DNA from: Streptomyces sp. NBC_00820
GTDB taxonomy: Bacteria > Actinomycetota > Actinomycetes > Streptomycetales > Streptomycetaceae
Direction of reading: 5' to 3'
DNA length: 64,000 nucleotides
NCBI RefSeq assembly: GCF_036347055.1
Contig: NZ_CP108882.1
Location: 1,302,001-1,366,000 of the forward strand
Part shown: positions 7,399 through 16,495 of the stretch, piece after piece
Layout: every line of letters begins with the position of its first letter
Numbering within the stretch: position 1 is the first letter of the stretch
Translations under genes and position numbers: made by a program
Notes under the pieces: model-generated
Told to the model about the DNA's origin: nothing
The model's database searches: none
The model's input: the letters and a program-made list of their open reading frames with translations, nothing else

Positions 7399-9972
7399 GT
7401 GTTCAAGGCGACCCTGAGGAGTTTCCTCGCGCACAAGGGACGGCTGGCGCTGTCCGCGCTCGCCGTCGTGCTGTCCGTGGCGTTCGTCGCGGGCAGCCTG
7501 ATCTTCTCCGACACCGTCACCCGCACCTTCGACCGGCTGTTCGCCTCGACCTCCGCGGACGTGACGGTCGAGCCGAAGGAGGACCTGAAGTCCCCGGTGC
7601 CGACCGGCACGGTCCAGACCGTGCCCGCCACCCTGCTGGACCAGGTCGTGAGGGTGAGCGGGGTCGCGGCGGCCCACGCGGACGTGTCGGTGCAGAACGT
7701 CGTGGTGATCGACAGTCACGACAACTCCGTCGGCCCGACCACCGGTGCCCCCACCATCGCCACCTCCTGGTACGTGACCCACCGCAGTCCGGTGAAGCTG
7801 ACCTCGGGCCATGCGCCGCGAGGAGCCGGCGAGGCGCTGCTCGACGCGGACACGGCCGCCAAGAAGCACGTGCGGATCGGCGACACGCTGACGGTGCAGG
7901 CGCAGCCGGGCACGTTCCGGGTGAAGGTCGTCGGCATCGCGACGTTCACCACCACCAACCCGGGCGCCGCGCTGGTCTTCCTCGATCCGGCGGAGGCCGG
8001 GCGTCAGTTGCTCGGCTCCGCCGCCCGGGCCACCAGCATCTCGGTGGAAGCGGCCCAGGGCGTGTCCGACACGGAACTCAAGCACCGCGTCGCCACAGCG
8101 ATCGGCACCGGCGACGGCACCTACGAGCTGAAGACCGCCGACGAACAGGCCAAGTCGGCCGCGGCCGACCTCGGCGGGTTCCTCGACGTCATCAAGTACG
8201 TGATGCTGGGATTCGCCGGGATCGCCGTCCTGGTCGGCATCTTCCTGATCGTCAACACCTTCTCCATGCTGATCGCCCAGCGCACCCGTGAACTGGGGCT
8301 GCTGCGGGCGCTGGGAGCCGACCGGCGCCAGGTGCGGCGGTCGGTGCTCCTGGAGGCGCTGCTGCTCGGGTTCACCGGCTCGACGCTCGGTCTCGCGGCC
8401 GGCATCGCGATGGCGTTCGGGCTGATCCGGCTGATGGGCGCGTTCGGGATGAACCTGAAGGCCGCGGAGATGGTCATCGGCTGGGGCACGCCGGTCGCGG
8501 CGTACGTCGTCGGCGTGGGCGTCACCTTCGTCGCCGCCTACCTGCCCGCGCGGCGGGCGGCGGGCGTCTCGCCGATGGCGGCGCTCGCCGATGCCGAAAT
8601 CGCCGGTGTGGGCAAGCCGTTGAAGGCTCGGGCGATCGTCGGCGCCGTGATCGGGGCACTCGGCGCGGCCGCGCTGGCCGGGTGCGCGGCGGCCACCGAG
8701 TCCGCCTCGGCGGGTTCGCTGCTGGGCCTGGGCGTGGTCCTGACGCTGGTCGCGACCGTCGTCGCCGGTCCCCTGCTGGTACGGCCGGTGATCCGCGTTC
8801 TGGGCGGCGCCTTCCCGGCGCTGTTCGGGTCGGTCGGCCGGATGAGCCAGCGCAACGCTCTGCGCAATCCCCGCCGCACCGGCGCCACCGCGGCCGCGCT
8901 GATGGTCGGACTGGCGCTGGTCGGCGGGATGTCGGTGGCGAGCGCGTCCATGTCCGCCTCCTTCGACCAGGAGATCGACCAGACACTCGGCGCCGACTAC
9001 GTCCTCCAGAGCTCCAACTTCACGCCGTTCGCCAAGGAACTCACCGACACCGTGGCCGCGACGCCGGGCGTCGGGCTCGTCGTACGGACGCGGATCACGG
9101 CGATCGCCGTACGGCTGCCGGACGGCGAGCGCGTGAAGACGGCCGCCGCCGGGTACGGGCCCCACCTCGACGACGTCGCCCATCTCACCTACTCCGGGGG
9201 CGACTCGGCGGCCGCGCTGGCCGACGGGAACCTCGCCATGGACGCGGCCTTCGCCAAGGACCACCGGGTGCGGGTCGGCAGCGTCGTCCCGGTCGAGTTC
9301 CCGGGCGGACGCCGGGCCGAACTGACGGTCGGCGCCCTCACCGACCAGGGCGCGTCCAACGGCTTCGGCCCGCAGGGCGGCATCTTCCTCGGGATGGCGA
9401 CGCTGGAGAAGTACCAACCCGACGGGCAGGACTCGGCGCTCTACGTCAACGCGTCCTCCGGCACCGACGCCAAGCAGCTGCGCCCGCGCCTGGAACGGGC
9501 ACTGAAGCCGTTCCCGCAGGTGCAGGTCCGCGACCAGGCCGACTACAAGAAGCTGGTGCACGACCAGATCTCCGTGCTGCTGTACCTCGTGTACGCGCTG
9601 CTCGGGCTCGCGATCGTCATCGCCGTGCTCGGCGTGGTCAACACCCTGGCGCTGTCGGTGGTGGAGCGCACCCGGGAGATCGGGCTGCTGCGCGCGATCG
9701 GGCTCGGCCGGCGGCAGTTGCGCCGGATGATCCGGCTGGAGTCGGTGGTGATCGCGGTGTTCGGCGCGGTGCTGGGGCTGGGGCTGGGGCTCGTGTGGGG
9801 TGTGTGCACCCAGCAGGTGCTGGCTCTGAACGGCATGACGGCGCTCGCGATCCCCTGGGGCACCATCGTGTCGGTCGTGATCGGTTCGGCGGTCGTCGGC
9901 ATCGTGGCGGCCATGCTTCCGGCGTTCCGGGCGTCGCGGATGAACGTCCTGGCGGCGATCGCACACGAGTGA
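7399..9972 (+). CDS. FtsX-like ABC transporter permease
   Basis: This 857-residue membrane protein has two copies of the MacB periplasmic-core plus FtsX arrangement. A first transmembrane helix (ALAVVLSVAFVAGSLIFS) is followed by a long extracytoplasmic domain. A three-helix FtsX block follows at about residues 265-390, containing QRTRELGLLRALGADRRQ. A second helix and extracytoplasmic domain come next, then a second FtsX block at the C terminus containing VERTREIGLLRAIGLGR. Both blocks carry the E-(I/L)-GLLRA coupling motif that contacts the ATPase. The start is GTG 7399, 4 bp after the ATPase gene. Such Streptomyces exporters are orphan; the substrate (lipid, peptide or drug) cannot be told from sequence. 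Confidence 0.93.
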   Translation: MFKATLRSFLAHKGRLALSALAVVLSVAFVAGSLIFSDTVTRTFDRLFASTSADVTVEPKEDLKSPVPTGTVQTVPATLLDQVVRVSGVAAAHADVSVQNVVVIDSHDNSVGPTTGAPTIATSWYVTHRSPVKLTSGHAPRGAGEALLDADTAAKKHVRIGDTLTVQAQPGTFRVKVVGIATFTTTNPGAALVFLDPAEAGRQLLGSAARATSISVEAAQGVSDTELKHRVATAIGTGDGTYELKTADEQAKSAAADLGGFLDVIKYVMLGFAGIAVLVGIFLIVNTFSMLIAQRTRELGLLRALGADRRQVRRSVLLEALLLGFTGSTLGLAAGIAMAFGLIRLMGAFGMNLKAAEMVIGWGTPVAAYVVGVGVTFVAAYLPARRAAGVSPMAALADAEIAGVGKPLKARAIVGAVIGALGAAALAGCAAATESASAGSLLGLGVVLTLVATVVAGPLLVRPVIRVLGGAFPALFGSVGRMSQRNALRNPRRTGATAAALMVGLALVGGMSVASASMSASFDQEIDQTLGADYVLQSSNFTPFAKELTDTVAATPGVGLVVRTRITAIAVRLPDGERVKTAAAGYGPHLDDVAHLTYSGGDSAAALADGNLAMDAAFAKDHRVRVGSVVPVEFPGGRRAELTVGALTDQGASNGFGPQGGIFLGMATLEKYQPDGQDSALYVNASSGTDAKQLRPRLERALKPFPQVQVRDQADYKKLVHDQISVLLYLVYALLGLAIVIAVLGVVNTLALSVVERTREIGLLRAIGLGRRQLRRMIRLESVVIAVFGAVLGLGLGLVWGVCTQQVLALNGMTALAIPWGTIVSVVIGSAVVGIVAAMLPAFRASRMNVLAAIAHE

Positions 9973-10028
9973 CGCGTCAAGTCCCATGTCCAGCAGGTGA
10001 GTTCGCGTTCGAGCCGTCGGGAGAGTCG

Positions 10029-10961
10029 ATGCCGCGCACGTTCCGCTTCGGGGTCGTCCTGATGGCCGCCGCGCCCGCCGCCGAGTGGCGCGCCAAGTGC
10101 CGTCGCGCGGAGGAGCTGGGGTACGACGTGATCCTGGTCCCGGACCATCTGGGCGTGATCGCGCCGTTCCCGGCACTGGTGGCGGCCGCCGAGGCGACGG
10201 AGCGGCCCCGGCTCGGCACGTTCGTGCTCAACGCGGGGTTCTGGAACCCCGCCCTGCTGGCCCGGGAGGTCGCGACCACGGACGCGCTGACCGGCGGCCG
10301 GCTGGAACTCGGCCTCGGCACCGGGTACGTCCAGGCCGAGCACAAGGCCGCCGGGCTGCCGTACGGCAGTCCGCGCGAGCGGGTGGACCACCTGCGCCGC
10401 ACGGTGGCGGAACTGGACCGGCTGCTCGGTGACGAGGAGTACCGGCCGCGGCCGGCGCAGCGCCGGGTGCCGCTGCTGATCGGCGGCGACGGGGAGCGGA
10501 CGCTGCGGCTGAGCGCCGGGCACGCGGACGTCGTCGGCTTCACCGGCCTGCGGATGACGCCCGGGACCACGACCGGGAAGCTGGAGCCCGTGCCCGCCGG
10601 GGAACTGGACCGGCGCGTGGCCCGCTACCGGGAGCTGTCGGCGGACCGGCCCGAGCCGGCGGAGCTGAACCTGCTCCTCCAGCTCGTGGCCGTCACCGAC
10701 GACACCGCGACCGCGCTGCAGCCGCTGCTGGACCGCCGGCCGGAGCTGTCCGCGGAGGACGCGCTGGCTCTGCCGGTCGTGCTGGCCGGCTCCCTGGACG
10801 AGACCGTGGAGCGGGTACGGGCACTGCGCGAGCGGTACGGGATCACGTACCTGTGCGTCCTGGAGCCGTTCATGGAGGCGTTCGCGCCGGTGATGCGACG
10901 GCTGCGGGAGGACTCCGTCCGAGGCCACGGAAAGGTGCCCGCACCTCAGGGAACCGGCTGA
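10029..10961 (+). CDS. LLM-class F420-dependent oxidoreductase
   Basis: This 310-residue luciferase-like monooxygenase-fold protein begins MPRTFRFGVVLMAA. It shows EELGYDVILVPDHLG in the first strand-helix units, LTGGRLELGLGTGY (the conserved glycine-rich LLM motif) and PLLIGGDGERTLRLSAGHAD (the cofactor phosphate region). In actinobacteria proteins of this type use F420 rather than FMN, which I infer from family. The ATG at 10029 is preceded by GGGAGAG. It follows the permease in the same direction after 56 bp and may be co-transcribed. The substrate is unknown. Confidence 0.85.
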   Translation: MPRTFRFGVVLMAAAPAAEWRAKCRRAEELGYDVILVPDHLGVIAPFPALVAAAEATERPRLGTFVLNAGFWNPALLAREVATTDALTGGRLELGLGTGYVQAEHKAAGLPYGSPRERVDHLRRTVAELDRLLGDEEYRPRPAQRRVPLLIGGDGERTLRLSAGHADVVGFTGLRMTPGTTTGKLEPVPAGELDRRVARYRELSADRPEPAELNLLLQLVAVTDDTATALQPLLDRRPELSAEDALALPVVLAGSLDETVERVRALRERYGITYLCVLEPFMEAFAPVMRRLREDSVRGHGKVPAPQGTG

Positions 10962-10985
10962 GCGGCGGCCTCGGCGACGGAGGCC

Positions 10986-11055
10986 GGAGGTCGGGAAGCC
11001 ACCGAGGCTGGAGGCCCGGAAGCCGCAGAGGCTGGGCCCGGAAGCCGCCGGGGCT
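10986..11055. repeat. Three tandem 22-24 bp repeats
   Basis: Units at 10986-11009, 11010-11033 and 11034-11055 share the pattern GGAGGyCsGGAAGCC followed by a GAGGCT- or GGGGCT-type end. They begin 24 bp after the oxidoreductase stop. They are non-coding and look like a 3'-UTR minisatellite. Confidence 0.7.
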
Positions 11056-11171
11056 GGGTGCGCGCAGGCGCCCGGAGGCCGCGACCACGGCGGTCAGGAC
11101 GCGGGCCCGGAGAGCCTCGTCGGGGAGCCGGTGGCTCTCGTGGTCAACTGTTACGTTCCGGGCCGGCACGG

Positions 11172-11269
11172 TATACATGGTCCAGTACTGCGTGATCTGC
11201 ACGGGGGCGCATCCCGGCGCAGACCTTGGGCCTGCACGGCGGGCTCGCGCCGCCGGGGGCCCGCGAGCC
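11172..11269 (+). promoter_or_regulatory. Candidate -10 and leader hairpin of the DEAD-box helicase
   Basis: TATACA at 11172-11177 is the only near-consensus -10 in the region; no convincing -35 precedes it. Downstream, GGCTCGCG (11242-11249) and CGCGAGCC (11262-11269) form a perfect 8-bp stem with a 12-nt loop in the presumed leader, about 75 nt before the start codon. Confidence 0.35.
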
Positions 11270-11344
11270 AGGTGGCCGGTTGCCCCATGAACACCGCGTC
11301 CGGGATACCGCGCCCGCGCAGACCTTCCGGAAGAAGGATGCGCC

Positions 11345-13033
11345 ATGACAACAGACGCCACCGCCGAGCCCGTGACCTTCGCCGATCTCGAGCTGGCCCC
11401 CGAGATCCTGCGGGCTCTGTCCGGGCTGGGCTACGAGGAACCGACCCCGATCCAGCGGGAGGCCATCCCACCTCTGCTGGCGGGCCATGACCTACTGGGA
11501 CAGGCCGCCACAGGCACCGGGAAGACCGCCGCGTTCGCGCTCCCGATCATCGAGCGCATCCACCGTGGGCGCGAGGGGAAGGGACCGGCCGCCCTGGTGC
11601 TGGTACCCACCCGGGAGCTGGCCATCCAGGTGTCGGAGGCGGTCCATCGCTACGGCACCGACCTGGGCGTCCGTGTCCTGCCCGTGTACGGCGGTCAGCC
11701 CATCGGACGGCAGTTGCGCGCTCTGGAGCGTGGCGTGGACGTGGTCGTGGCGACGCCGGGCCGAGCCCTGGACCACATCTCGCGGGGGACGCTGCGCCTG
11801 GACGATCTGCGGACGGTCGTCCTGGACGAGGCCGACGAGATGCTCGACATGGGCTTCTCCGAGGACATCGACACGATCCTGGAGAACGTTCCGGAAGAGC
11901 GCCAGACCGTGCTGTTCTCGGCGACGATGCCCTCCCGGATCGACGCCATGGCCCGGCGCCATCTGCGGGAGCCGGTCCGGGTGGAGATCGAACGGGAGGC
12001 GACGGCCCCGGGCGAGGCCCCGCGGGTGCGGGAGTCCGCCTACATCGTGGCGCGGGGGCAGAAGCCGGCCGCGCTCGGCAGGGTCCTCGACGTGGAGTCC
12101 CCGGACGCCGCCATCGTGTTCTGCCGGACGCGCGACCAGGTCGACACGCTCACCGAGACCCTCAACGGCCGCGGCTACCGGGCCGAGGCGCTGCACGGCG
12201 GGCTGAGCCAGGAACAGCGGGACCGGGTCATGGGGCGCCTGCGCGGCGGCACGGCGGACCTGCTGGTCGCCACGGACGTCGCCGCCCGGGGCATCGACGT
12301 CGAGCACCTCACCCACGTGATCAACTACGACGTTCCCTCCGCGTCGGAGTCGTACGTGCACCGCAGCGGCCGGGTCGGGCGCGCCGGGCGCGAGGGCGTG
12401 GCGATCACGCTCGCGGAGCCGCGGGAGCACCGGATGCTCAAGTCGATCGAGCGTGCCACCGGGCGCTCGATCCCGGTGGAGAAGGTGCCGTCCGTCGCCG
12501 ACCTGCGGGCCAGGCGGCTGGAACTGACGCGGGCCTCGCTGCAGGAGAGCCTCATCGAGGACGAGGACCTGGACCGGTTCCGGGTGGTGGTGGAGACCCT
12601 CAGTGACGAGTTCGACGTGATGGACGTGGCGCTGGCGGCGGTGAAGCTGGCGCACGAGTCGAGCGGTGCCGCGTTCGACGAGGAGGAGATCCCCGAGGTG
12701 GCACCCCGGGACCGTGACCGGGACCGGGATCGCGGCGGCCGGGACCGCGGTCCGCGCGGGCGCAAGGGAGGCAACCGGCTCTCGCCGGGCATGACGCGTC
12801 TGTTCGTCGGGGCCGGGCGCAGCACCGGTATCCGGCCGCAGGACCTGGTGGGCGCCATCGCCGGGGAGACGCGGCTGAGCGGCCGGGACATCGGGTCGAT
12901 CGAGATCGCCGACCGTTTCTCGCTGGTGGAGGTGCCGGAGAACGCGGCCGAGGACGTGATCCGCTCTCTGCGCGGGGCCTCGATCAAGGGGCGCAAGGCG
13001 CACATCCGACGGGAGCGGGACCAGGTCCGCTGA
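11345..13033 (+). CDS. DEAD-box ATP-dependent RNA helicase with DbpA RNA-binding domain
   Basis: This 562-residue helicase has the full motif set: Q-motif region YEEPTPIQREAI, motif I AATGTGKT, Ia PTRELAIQ, Ib TPGR, II DEAD, III SAT, ATDVAARGIDVEH (V) and HRSGRVGRAGR (VI). An Arg/Asp-rich linker with alternating RDRDRDRGG follows at about residues 455-475. A C-terminal DbpA/CsdA-type RNA-binding domain (RLFVGAGRSTGIRPQDLVGAI) ends the protein. These enzymes remodel structured RNA, ribosome-assembly intermediates and mRNA, especially in the cold. The ATG is preceded by GGAAGAAGG. A strong hairpin lies downstream at 13099-13166. Confidence 0.95.
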   Translation: MTTDATAEPVTFADLELAPEILRALSGLGYEEPTPIQREAIPPLLAGHDLLGQAATGTGKTAAFALPIIERIHRGREGKGPAALVLVPTRELAIQVSEAVHRYGTDLGVRVLPVYGGQPIGRQLRALERGVDVVVATPGRALDHISRGTLRLDDLRTVVLDEADEMLDMGFSEDIDTILENVPEERQTVLFSATMPSRIDAMARRHLREPVRVEIEREATAPGEAPRVRESAYIVARGQKPAALGRVLDVESPDAAIVFCRTRDQVDTLTETLNGRGYRAEALHGGLSQEQRDRVMGRLRGGTADLLVATDVAARGIDVEHLTHVINYDVPSASESYVHRSGRVGRAGREGVAITLAEPREHRMLKSIERATGRSIPVEKVPSVADLRARRLELTRASLQESLIEDEDLDRFRVVVETLSDEFDVMDVALAAVKLAHESSGAAFDEEEIPEVAPRDRDRDRDRGGRDRGPRGRKGGNRLSPGMTRLFVGAGRSTGIRPQDLVGAIAGETRLSGRDIGSIEIADRFSLVEVPENAAEDVIRSLRGASIKGRKAHIRRERDQVR

Positions 13034-13098
13034 CCGGGGCTGCCGAGCGAGGCTGCTGACGGGGGCTGCTGACGGGGTCGTCGGCGCTGTCGGACCCT

Positions 13099-13166
13099 CG
13101 GAGCTGTCCGGACGGTGCCGTCGGCCCCCGTCGGCCCCTTCGGCTCGGACCGTCCGGACAGCTCCG
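13099..13166 (+). terminator. 18-bp inverted repeat after the helicase gene
   Basis: CGGAGCTGTCCGGACGGT (13099-13116) pairs perfectly with ACCGTCCGGACAGCTCCG (13149-13166) across a 32-nt loop, about 65 bp after the helicase stop. The right arm is followed by two further copies of GCTCCGGACA. It is a plausible factor-independent terminator despite lacking a U-tract. Confidence 0.6.
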
Positions 13167-13264
13167 GCCGGCTCCGGACAGCTCCGGACAGCTCCGGACC
13201 GGTGGTTCCGTCCACAGTGCGGAATTCGTTCGCGGGCAGTCCGGCGCTCTGCTTGGCTCGCCCC

Positions 13265-13720
13265 ATGAGTGATCTGCGCATCCGGCACGCCACCCGCGCC
13301 GACATCGACACCGTGCTGGGGTTCTGGCGCGACGCCGCCGAGGGAACGAGCATCAGCGACGACCACGAAGGAGTGTCCCGGCTCCTCACCACGGACCCCG
13401 AAGCCCTGCTTCTGGCGGAGCGCGACGGGGTCCTGGCGGGGACCGTGATAGCCGCCTTCGACGGCTGGCGCTGCTCGGCCTACCGGCTGGCCGTGCATCC
13501 GGACCACCGTCGGCGGGGCATCGCCACCGCGCTGCTGCGCGCGGCGGAGGAACGGTTCGCGGTGCTGGGCGGCCGGCGCGTCGACGCGATGGTCCTGGAG
13601 GCCAACGAGCATGCCCACCACACCTGGTCCGCGACGGGCTACCGGCGCGAGGACCACTGGCGACGCTGGGTGAAGCCCCTCGCCGAGCGCACGCACGACA
13701 GGAGCCGAGCGGCCGACTGA
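13265..13720 (+). CDS. GNAT-family N-acetyltransferase
   Basis: This 151-residue single-domain GNAT protein reads MSDLRIRHATRADIDTVLGFW at the start. Its acetyl-CoA pyrophosphate-binding motif A is VHPDHRRRGIATALL, and the C-terminal strand ends AHHTWSATGYRRE. This is the generic small-molecule or protein acetyltransferase fold, with no clue to substrate. The ATG at 13265 is chosen because the protein aligns with the family from this residue; the frame is open upstream through the terminator repeats. A hairpin with a T-rich tail follows immediately. Confidence 0.88.
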   Translation: MSDLRIRHATRADIDTVLGFWRDAAEGTSISDDHEGVSRLLTTDPEALLLAERDGVLAGTVIAAFDGWRCSAYRLAVHPDHRRRGIATALLRAAEERFAVLGGRRVDAMVLEANEHAHHTWSATGYRREDHWRRWVKPLAERTHDRSRAAD

Positions 13721-13749
13721 GCCCTCCGCCGGCCCACACCCGAGGGCTC
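13719..13749 (+). terminator. Intrinsic terminator with T-rich tail after the GNAT gene
   Basis: GAGCCCTC (13719-13726) pairs with GAGGGCTC (13742-13749) around a 15-nt loop, and is followed by TTTGCCTTTCCTTT. This is one of the few places in the window with a stem plus T-rich tail. The left arm overlaps the stop codon of the gene. Confidence 0.6.
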
Positions 13750-13885
13750 TTTGCCTTTCCTTTACCATTGGGGGCACCCGGCCCTCCGTGAAAGGTTGTG
13801 AGCGTCCCGCCATGGGCGACCCTCCCCGTCCACGACACCGCGCGATCCGCCCCGCATTGCCCGATCATGGGACGGGGGTGACCCG

Positions 13886-15367
13886 ATGACCGAAGTACTG
13901 CTCCTCCTGGTGGCGATCCTGCTGTCGCTCGCCTGCGGCGCCTTCGTGGCGGCGGAGTTCTCGCTCACCACGGTCGAGCGCGGTGAACTGGAGCGGGCCG
14001 CCGCGCGCGGCGAGCGCGGCGCGGCGGGCGCGCTGAAAGCCGTACGGAACCTGACCTTCCAGCTCTCGGGCGCCCAGCTCGGGATCACCGTCACCAACCT
14101 GGTGGTCGGCATGCTCGCCGAGCCGTCGATCGCCAAGCTGCTCGCCGGTCCGTTCCGGGCCATGGGCCTCTCCACGGCCACGGCCGGTTCGGTGGCGCTG
14201 ATCCTGGGCACCGCCCTGTCGACGGTGTTCCTGATGGTCGTCGGCGAGCTGGTGCCCAAGAACTGGGCGATCTCCGCACCGCTGGCCGTGGCCACCTGGG
14301 TGGGCACCCCGCAACGCTGGTTCAGCGCCGCCTTCCGCCCCTTCATCACGCACCTCAACAACACCGCCAACCGTGTCGTACGACGGTTCGGCCTCACGCC
14401 CACCGAGGAGCTGACGTCCGCGCGCGGGCCGCAGGAGCTGGTGGCCCTCGCGCGGCACTCCGCGAAGGCGGGGGCGCTGGAGCAGGACACGGCCGAGCTG
14501 TTCGTGCGCACCCTGAACCTCGCCGACCTGACGGCGGAGAACGTGATGACCCCGCGCGTCCAGGTCGTCGCCCTCGACACGCAGGCGACCTGCGCGGACG
14601 TGGCGAACGCGACCCGGGCGACCGGCCTGTCCCGGTTCCCGGTCCACCGCGGGGGCCTCGACGCGGTGGTCGGCGTCGCCCACGTCAAGGACGTCCTGGC
14701 GCTGCCCGCCGACGAGCGCCCCTTCCGCTCGGTCACCCAGGTGATGCGCGAACCCTTGCTGGTGCCGGAGTCCCTCACGGTCGACCGGCTGCTGGACCGG
14801 CTGTCCGGCCGGCGCACGATGGCCGTCGTCATCGACGAGTACGGCGGTACGGCGGGCGTCGCGACCCTGGAGGACATCGTCGAGGAGGTCGTCGGCGAGG
14901 TGCGTGACGAGCACGACCCGCACGAGACGCCCGACCTCGCCCCGGCCGGGGCCGACGCCGAGGGCCGGGCCCTGTACTCGGCCGACGGCGCCGCCCGCAT
15001 GGACGAGCTGGCGCGGGTGGGCCTGCGCGTGCCCGAGGGGCCGTACGAGACGCTGGCCGGTCTCGTGGCCACCGAGCTGGGCCGCATACCGGCCGTCGGG
15101 GACCGCGTGGAGGTCGCCGGCTGGCGGCTGGACGTGGTGGACTCCTCCGGGCACCGGGCGGCCCGGGTGCTGATGCACGCACCCCTGCCGACCGAACCCC
15201 GCGACGGGCCTGGACGGGAACGGACGGGCCGGAGCGACAGACAGACGGGGCGGAGCGACAAACGAACGGCCCGGGGCGACAAACGAACGGGCCGGGGCGG
15301 CAGACGGACAGGCCGGGGGGACGAGCAGACCGGCCGGGGCGACGAGCGGACGGAGGGGGCGCGATGA
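13886..15367 (+). CDS. CNNM/CorC-like membrane protein (DUF21-CBS-CorC_HlyC)
   Basis: This 493-residue protein of the hemolysin C/CNNM family has an N-terminal DUF21 transmembrane domain (about residues 1-180, with AAEFSLTTVERGELE and the conserved GELVPKNWAI). A CBS-pair regulatory domain follows (about 200-330, ENVMTPRVQVVAL and IDEYGGTAGVATLEDIVEE), then a CorC_HlyC domain (about 345-430). Family members are linked to Mg2+/Co2+ homeostasis. The last 45 residues are a basic heptapeptide repeat, TGR(S/G)DxR-like, outside any domain. It overlaps the next gene by 4 bp (ATGA), so the two paralogues are translationally coupled. The ATG follows GGGGGTGACCCG. Confidence 0.92.
   Translation: MTEVLLLLVAILLSLACGAFVAAEFSLTTVERGELERAAARGERGAAGALKAVRNLTFQLSGAQLGITVTNLVVGMLAEPSIAKLLAGPFRAMGLSTATAGSVALILGTALSTVFLMVVGELVPKNWAISAPLAVATWVGTPQRWFSAAFRPFITHLNNTANRVVRRFGLTPTEELTSARGPQELVALARHSAKAGALEQDTAELFVRTLNLADLTAENVMTPRVQVVALDTQATCADVANATRATGLSRFPVHRGGLDAVVGVAHVKDVLALPADERPFRSVTQVMREPLLVPESLTVDRLLDRLSGRRTMAVVIDEYGGTAGVATLEDIVEEVVGEVRDEHDPHETPDLAPAGADAEGRALYSADGAARMDELARVGLRVPEGPYETLAGLVATELGRIPAVGDRVEVAGWRLDVVDSSGHRAARVLMHAPLPTEPRDGPGRERTGRSDRQTGRSDKRTARGDKRTGRGGRRTGRGDEQTGRGDERTEGAR
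15224..15349 (+). repeat. 21-bp in-frame tandem repeat x6 (CNNM tail)
   Basis: Six exact-length 21-bp units encode heptapeptides TGRSDRQ, TGRSDKR, TARGDKR, TGRGGRR, TGRGDEQ and TGRGDER, at residues 447-488 just before the stop. The motif is basic at first and turns acidic. A region of this kind is likely to vary in copy number between strains. Confidence 0.95.
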
Positions 15368-16377
15368 CCGCCGTACAGCTGCTGATCGGTCTGGCGACCC
15401 TCGTCGTCAACGCGTTCTTCGTCGGCGCCGAGTTCGCGCTGATCTCGGTGCGCCGCTCGCAGGTCGAGCCGCTGGCCCAGGAGGGCGACCGGCGCGCCCG
15501 GAGCGTGCTGTGGGGCCTGGAGCACGTGTCCGCGCTGCTGGCCGCGGCCCAGCTCGGCATCACGCTGTGCACGCTGGTCCTGGGTGTGGTGGCCGAGCCG
15601 GCCATCGCGCATCTGCTGGAGCCGGTGTTCCACGCGACCGGCGTGTCCACGGGCGTGGGCCACGCGGTGTCGTTCGTGATCGCGCTGACCCTGGCGACGT
15701 ACCTGCACATGCTGTTCGGCGAGATGGTGCCCAAGAACATCGCGCTCGCCGAACCGGTGCGCAGCGCGCTGCTGCTCGGCCCTCCCCTGGTCGCGCTGTC
15801 ACGAGGGCTGCGGCCGGTGATCTTCACGATCAACGCCTTCGCGAACGGCCTGCTGAAGCTGCTCAGGGTGGACGCCAAGGGGGAGGTCGCGGCGACGTTC
15901 TCGGACACCGAACTCGCCGAGATCGTCAAGGACGCCGGCGCCGCCGGCCTGATCGACGACCGGGCACGCGAGCGGCTGCACGACGCCCTGGAACTGGGCC
16001 GCCGGCCGGTGCGGGACGTGGTGGTGCCGCTGGAGCACGTGGTCTACGCGCGCGTGGGCGTCACCCCCGAGGAGCTGGAGGGGCTGTCGGCCGACTCGGG
16101 CTTCTCGCGGTTCCCCGTGGTCGACGTGGGCCGCCGGATCGTGGGCTATCTGCACGTCAAGGACGCCCTGGACGCCTCGCCCCGGGACGCGCCGTTCCGG
16201 CTGCGGGACATGCGGTCGATCGCGCGCGTGCGCGAGAGCACACCGATGGACGACGTGCTCAGCGCGATGCGGAGCAGCCGTACGCACCTGGCGGCCGTGC
16301 TGGGGGACGACGGGCGGCTGGCCGGTCTGGTGACGATGGAGGACGTGCTCCGGGAACTGTTCGGACAGCCCGCGTGA
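15364..16377 (+). CDS. CNNM/CorC-like membrane protein, second paralogue
   Basis: This 337-residue partner has a DUF21 domain (VNAFFVGAEFALISVRRSQVE, FGEMVPKNIALAEP) and a CBS pair (VRDVVVPLEHVVYARVGV ... LVTMEDVLRELFG). It lacks the CorC_HlyC domain and tail of the upstream protein. The ATGA overlap with that gene and the shared architecture indicate a duplicated pair working together, probably as a membrane hetero-oligomer; that is inference. A G-run/C-run hairpin follows the stop. Confidence 0.92.
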   Translation: MTAVQLLIGLATLVVNAFFVGAEFALISVRRSQVEPLAQEGDRRARSVLWGLEHVSALLAAAQLGITLCTLVLGVVAEPAIAHLLEPVFHATGVSTGVGHAVSFVIALTLATYLHMLFGEMVPKNIALAEPVRSALLLGPPLVALSRGLRPVIFTINAFANGLLKLLRVDAKGEVAATFSDTELAEIVKDAGAAGLIDDRARERLHDALELGRRPVRDVVVPLEHVVYARVGVTPEELEGLSADSGFSRFPVVDVGRRIVGYLHVKDALDASPRDAPFRLRDMRSIARVRESTPMDDVLSAMRSSRTHLAAVLGDDGRLAGLVTMEDVLRELFGQPA

Positions 16378-16386
16378 GCCGTGCGG

Positions 16387-16432
16387 GGGGGGCGGAGGGC
16401 GGGCACGATCCGCGCAGGTCGCCCCGCCCCCC
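16387..16432 (+). terminator. G-run/C-run hairpin after the CNNM pair
   Basis: GGGGGGCGG (16387-16395) pairs with CCGCCCCCC (16424-16432), followed by TTCCCTCTCC. It lies just past the stop at 16377 and upstream of the hydrolase gene. The stem is all G-C and the loop is long, so it is a moderate terminator candidate. Confidence 0.4.
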
Positions 16433-16495
16433 TTCCCTCTCCTCCCGGGGGCACCAAACCGCCGGTTTCCGGGCCGGGATACCATCGCTCCCGCC

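Larger units (their letters stand above)
10962..11344. other. 383-bp gap: tandem repeats and helicase leader
   Basis: No gene is supported here. The left part holds three tandem 22-24 bp units (10986-11055). The right part holds a -10-like TATACA (11172-11177) and a GC hairpin (11242-11269), giving the helicase gene a leader of roughly 160 nt if that promoter is real. Long structured leaders are usual for cold-inducible DEAD-box helicases. Confidence 0.5.

Noticed and set aside
7078..10176. Leftward open frame of 1032 codons antisense to the ABC exporter
   Set aside because: Arg/Gly/Pro/His-rich shadow of the permease gene with no motif or start signal.
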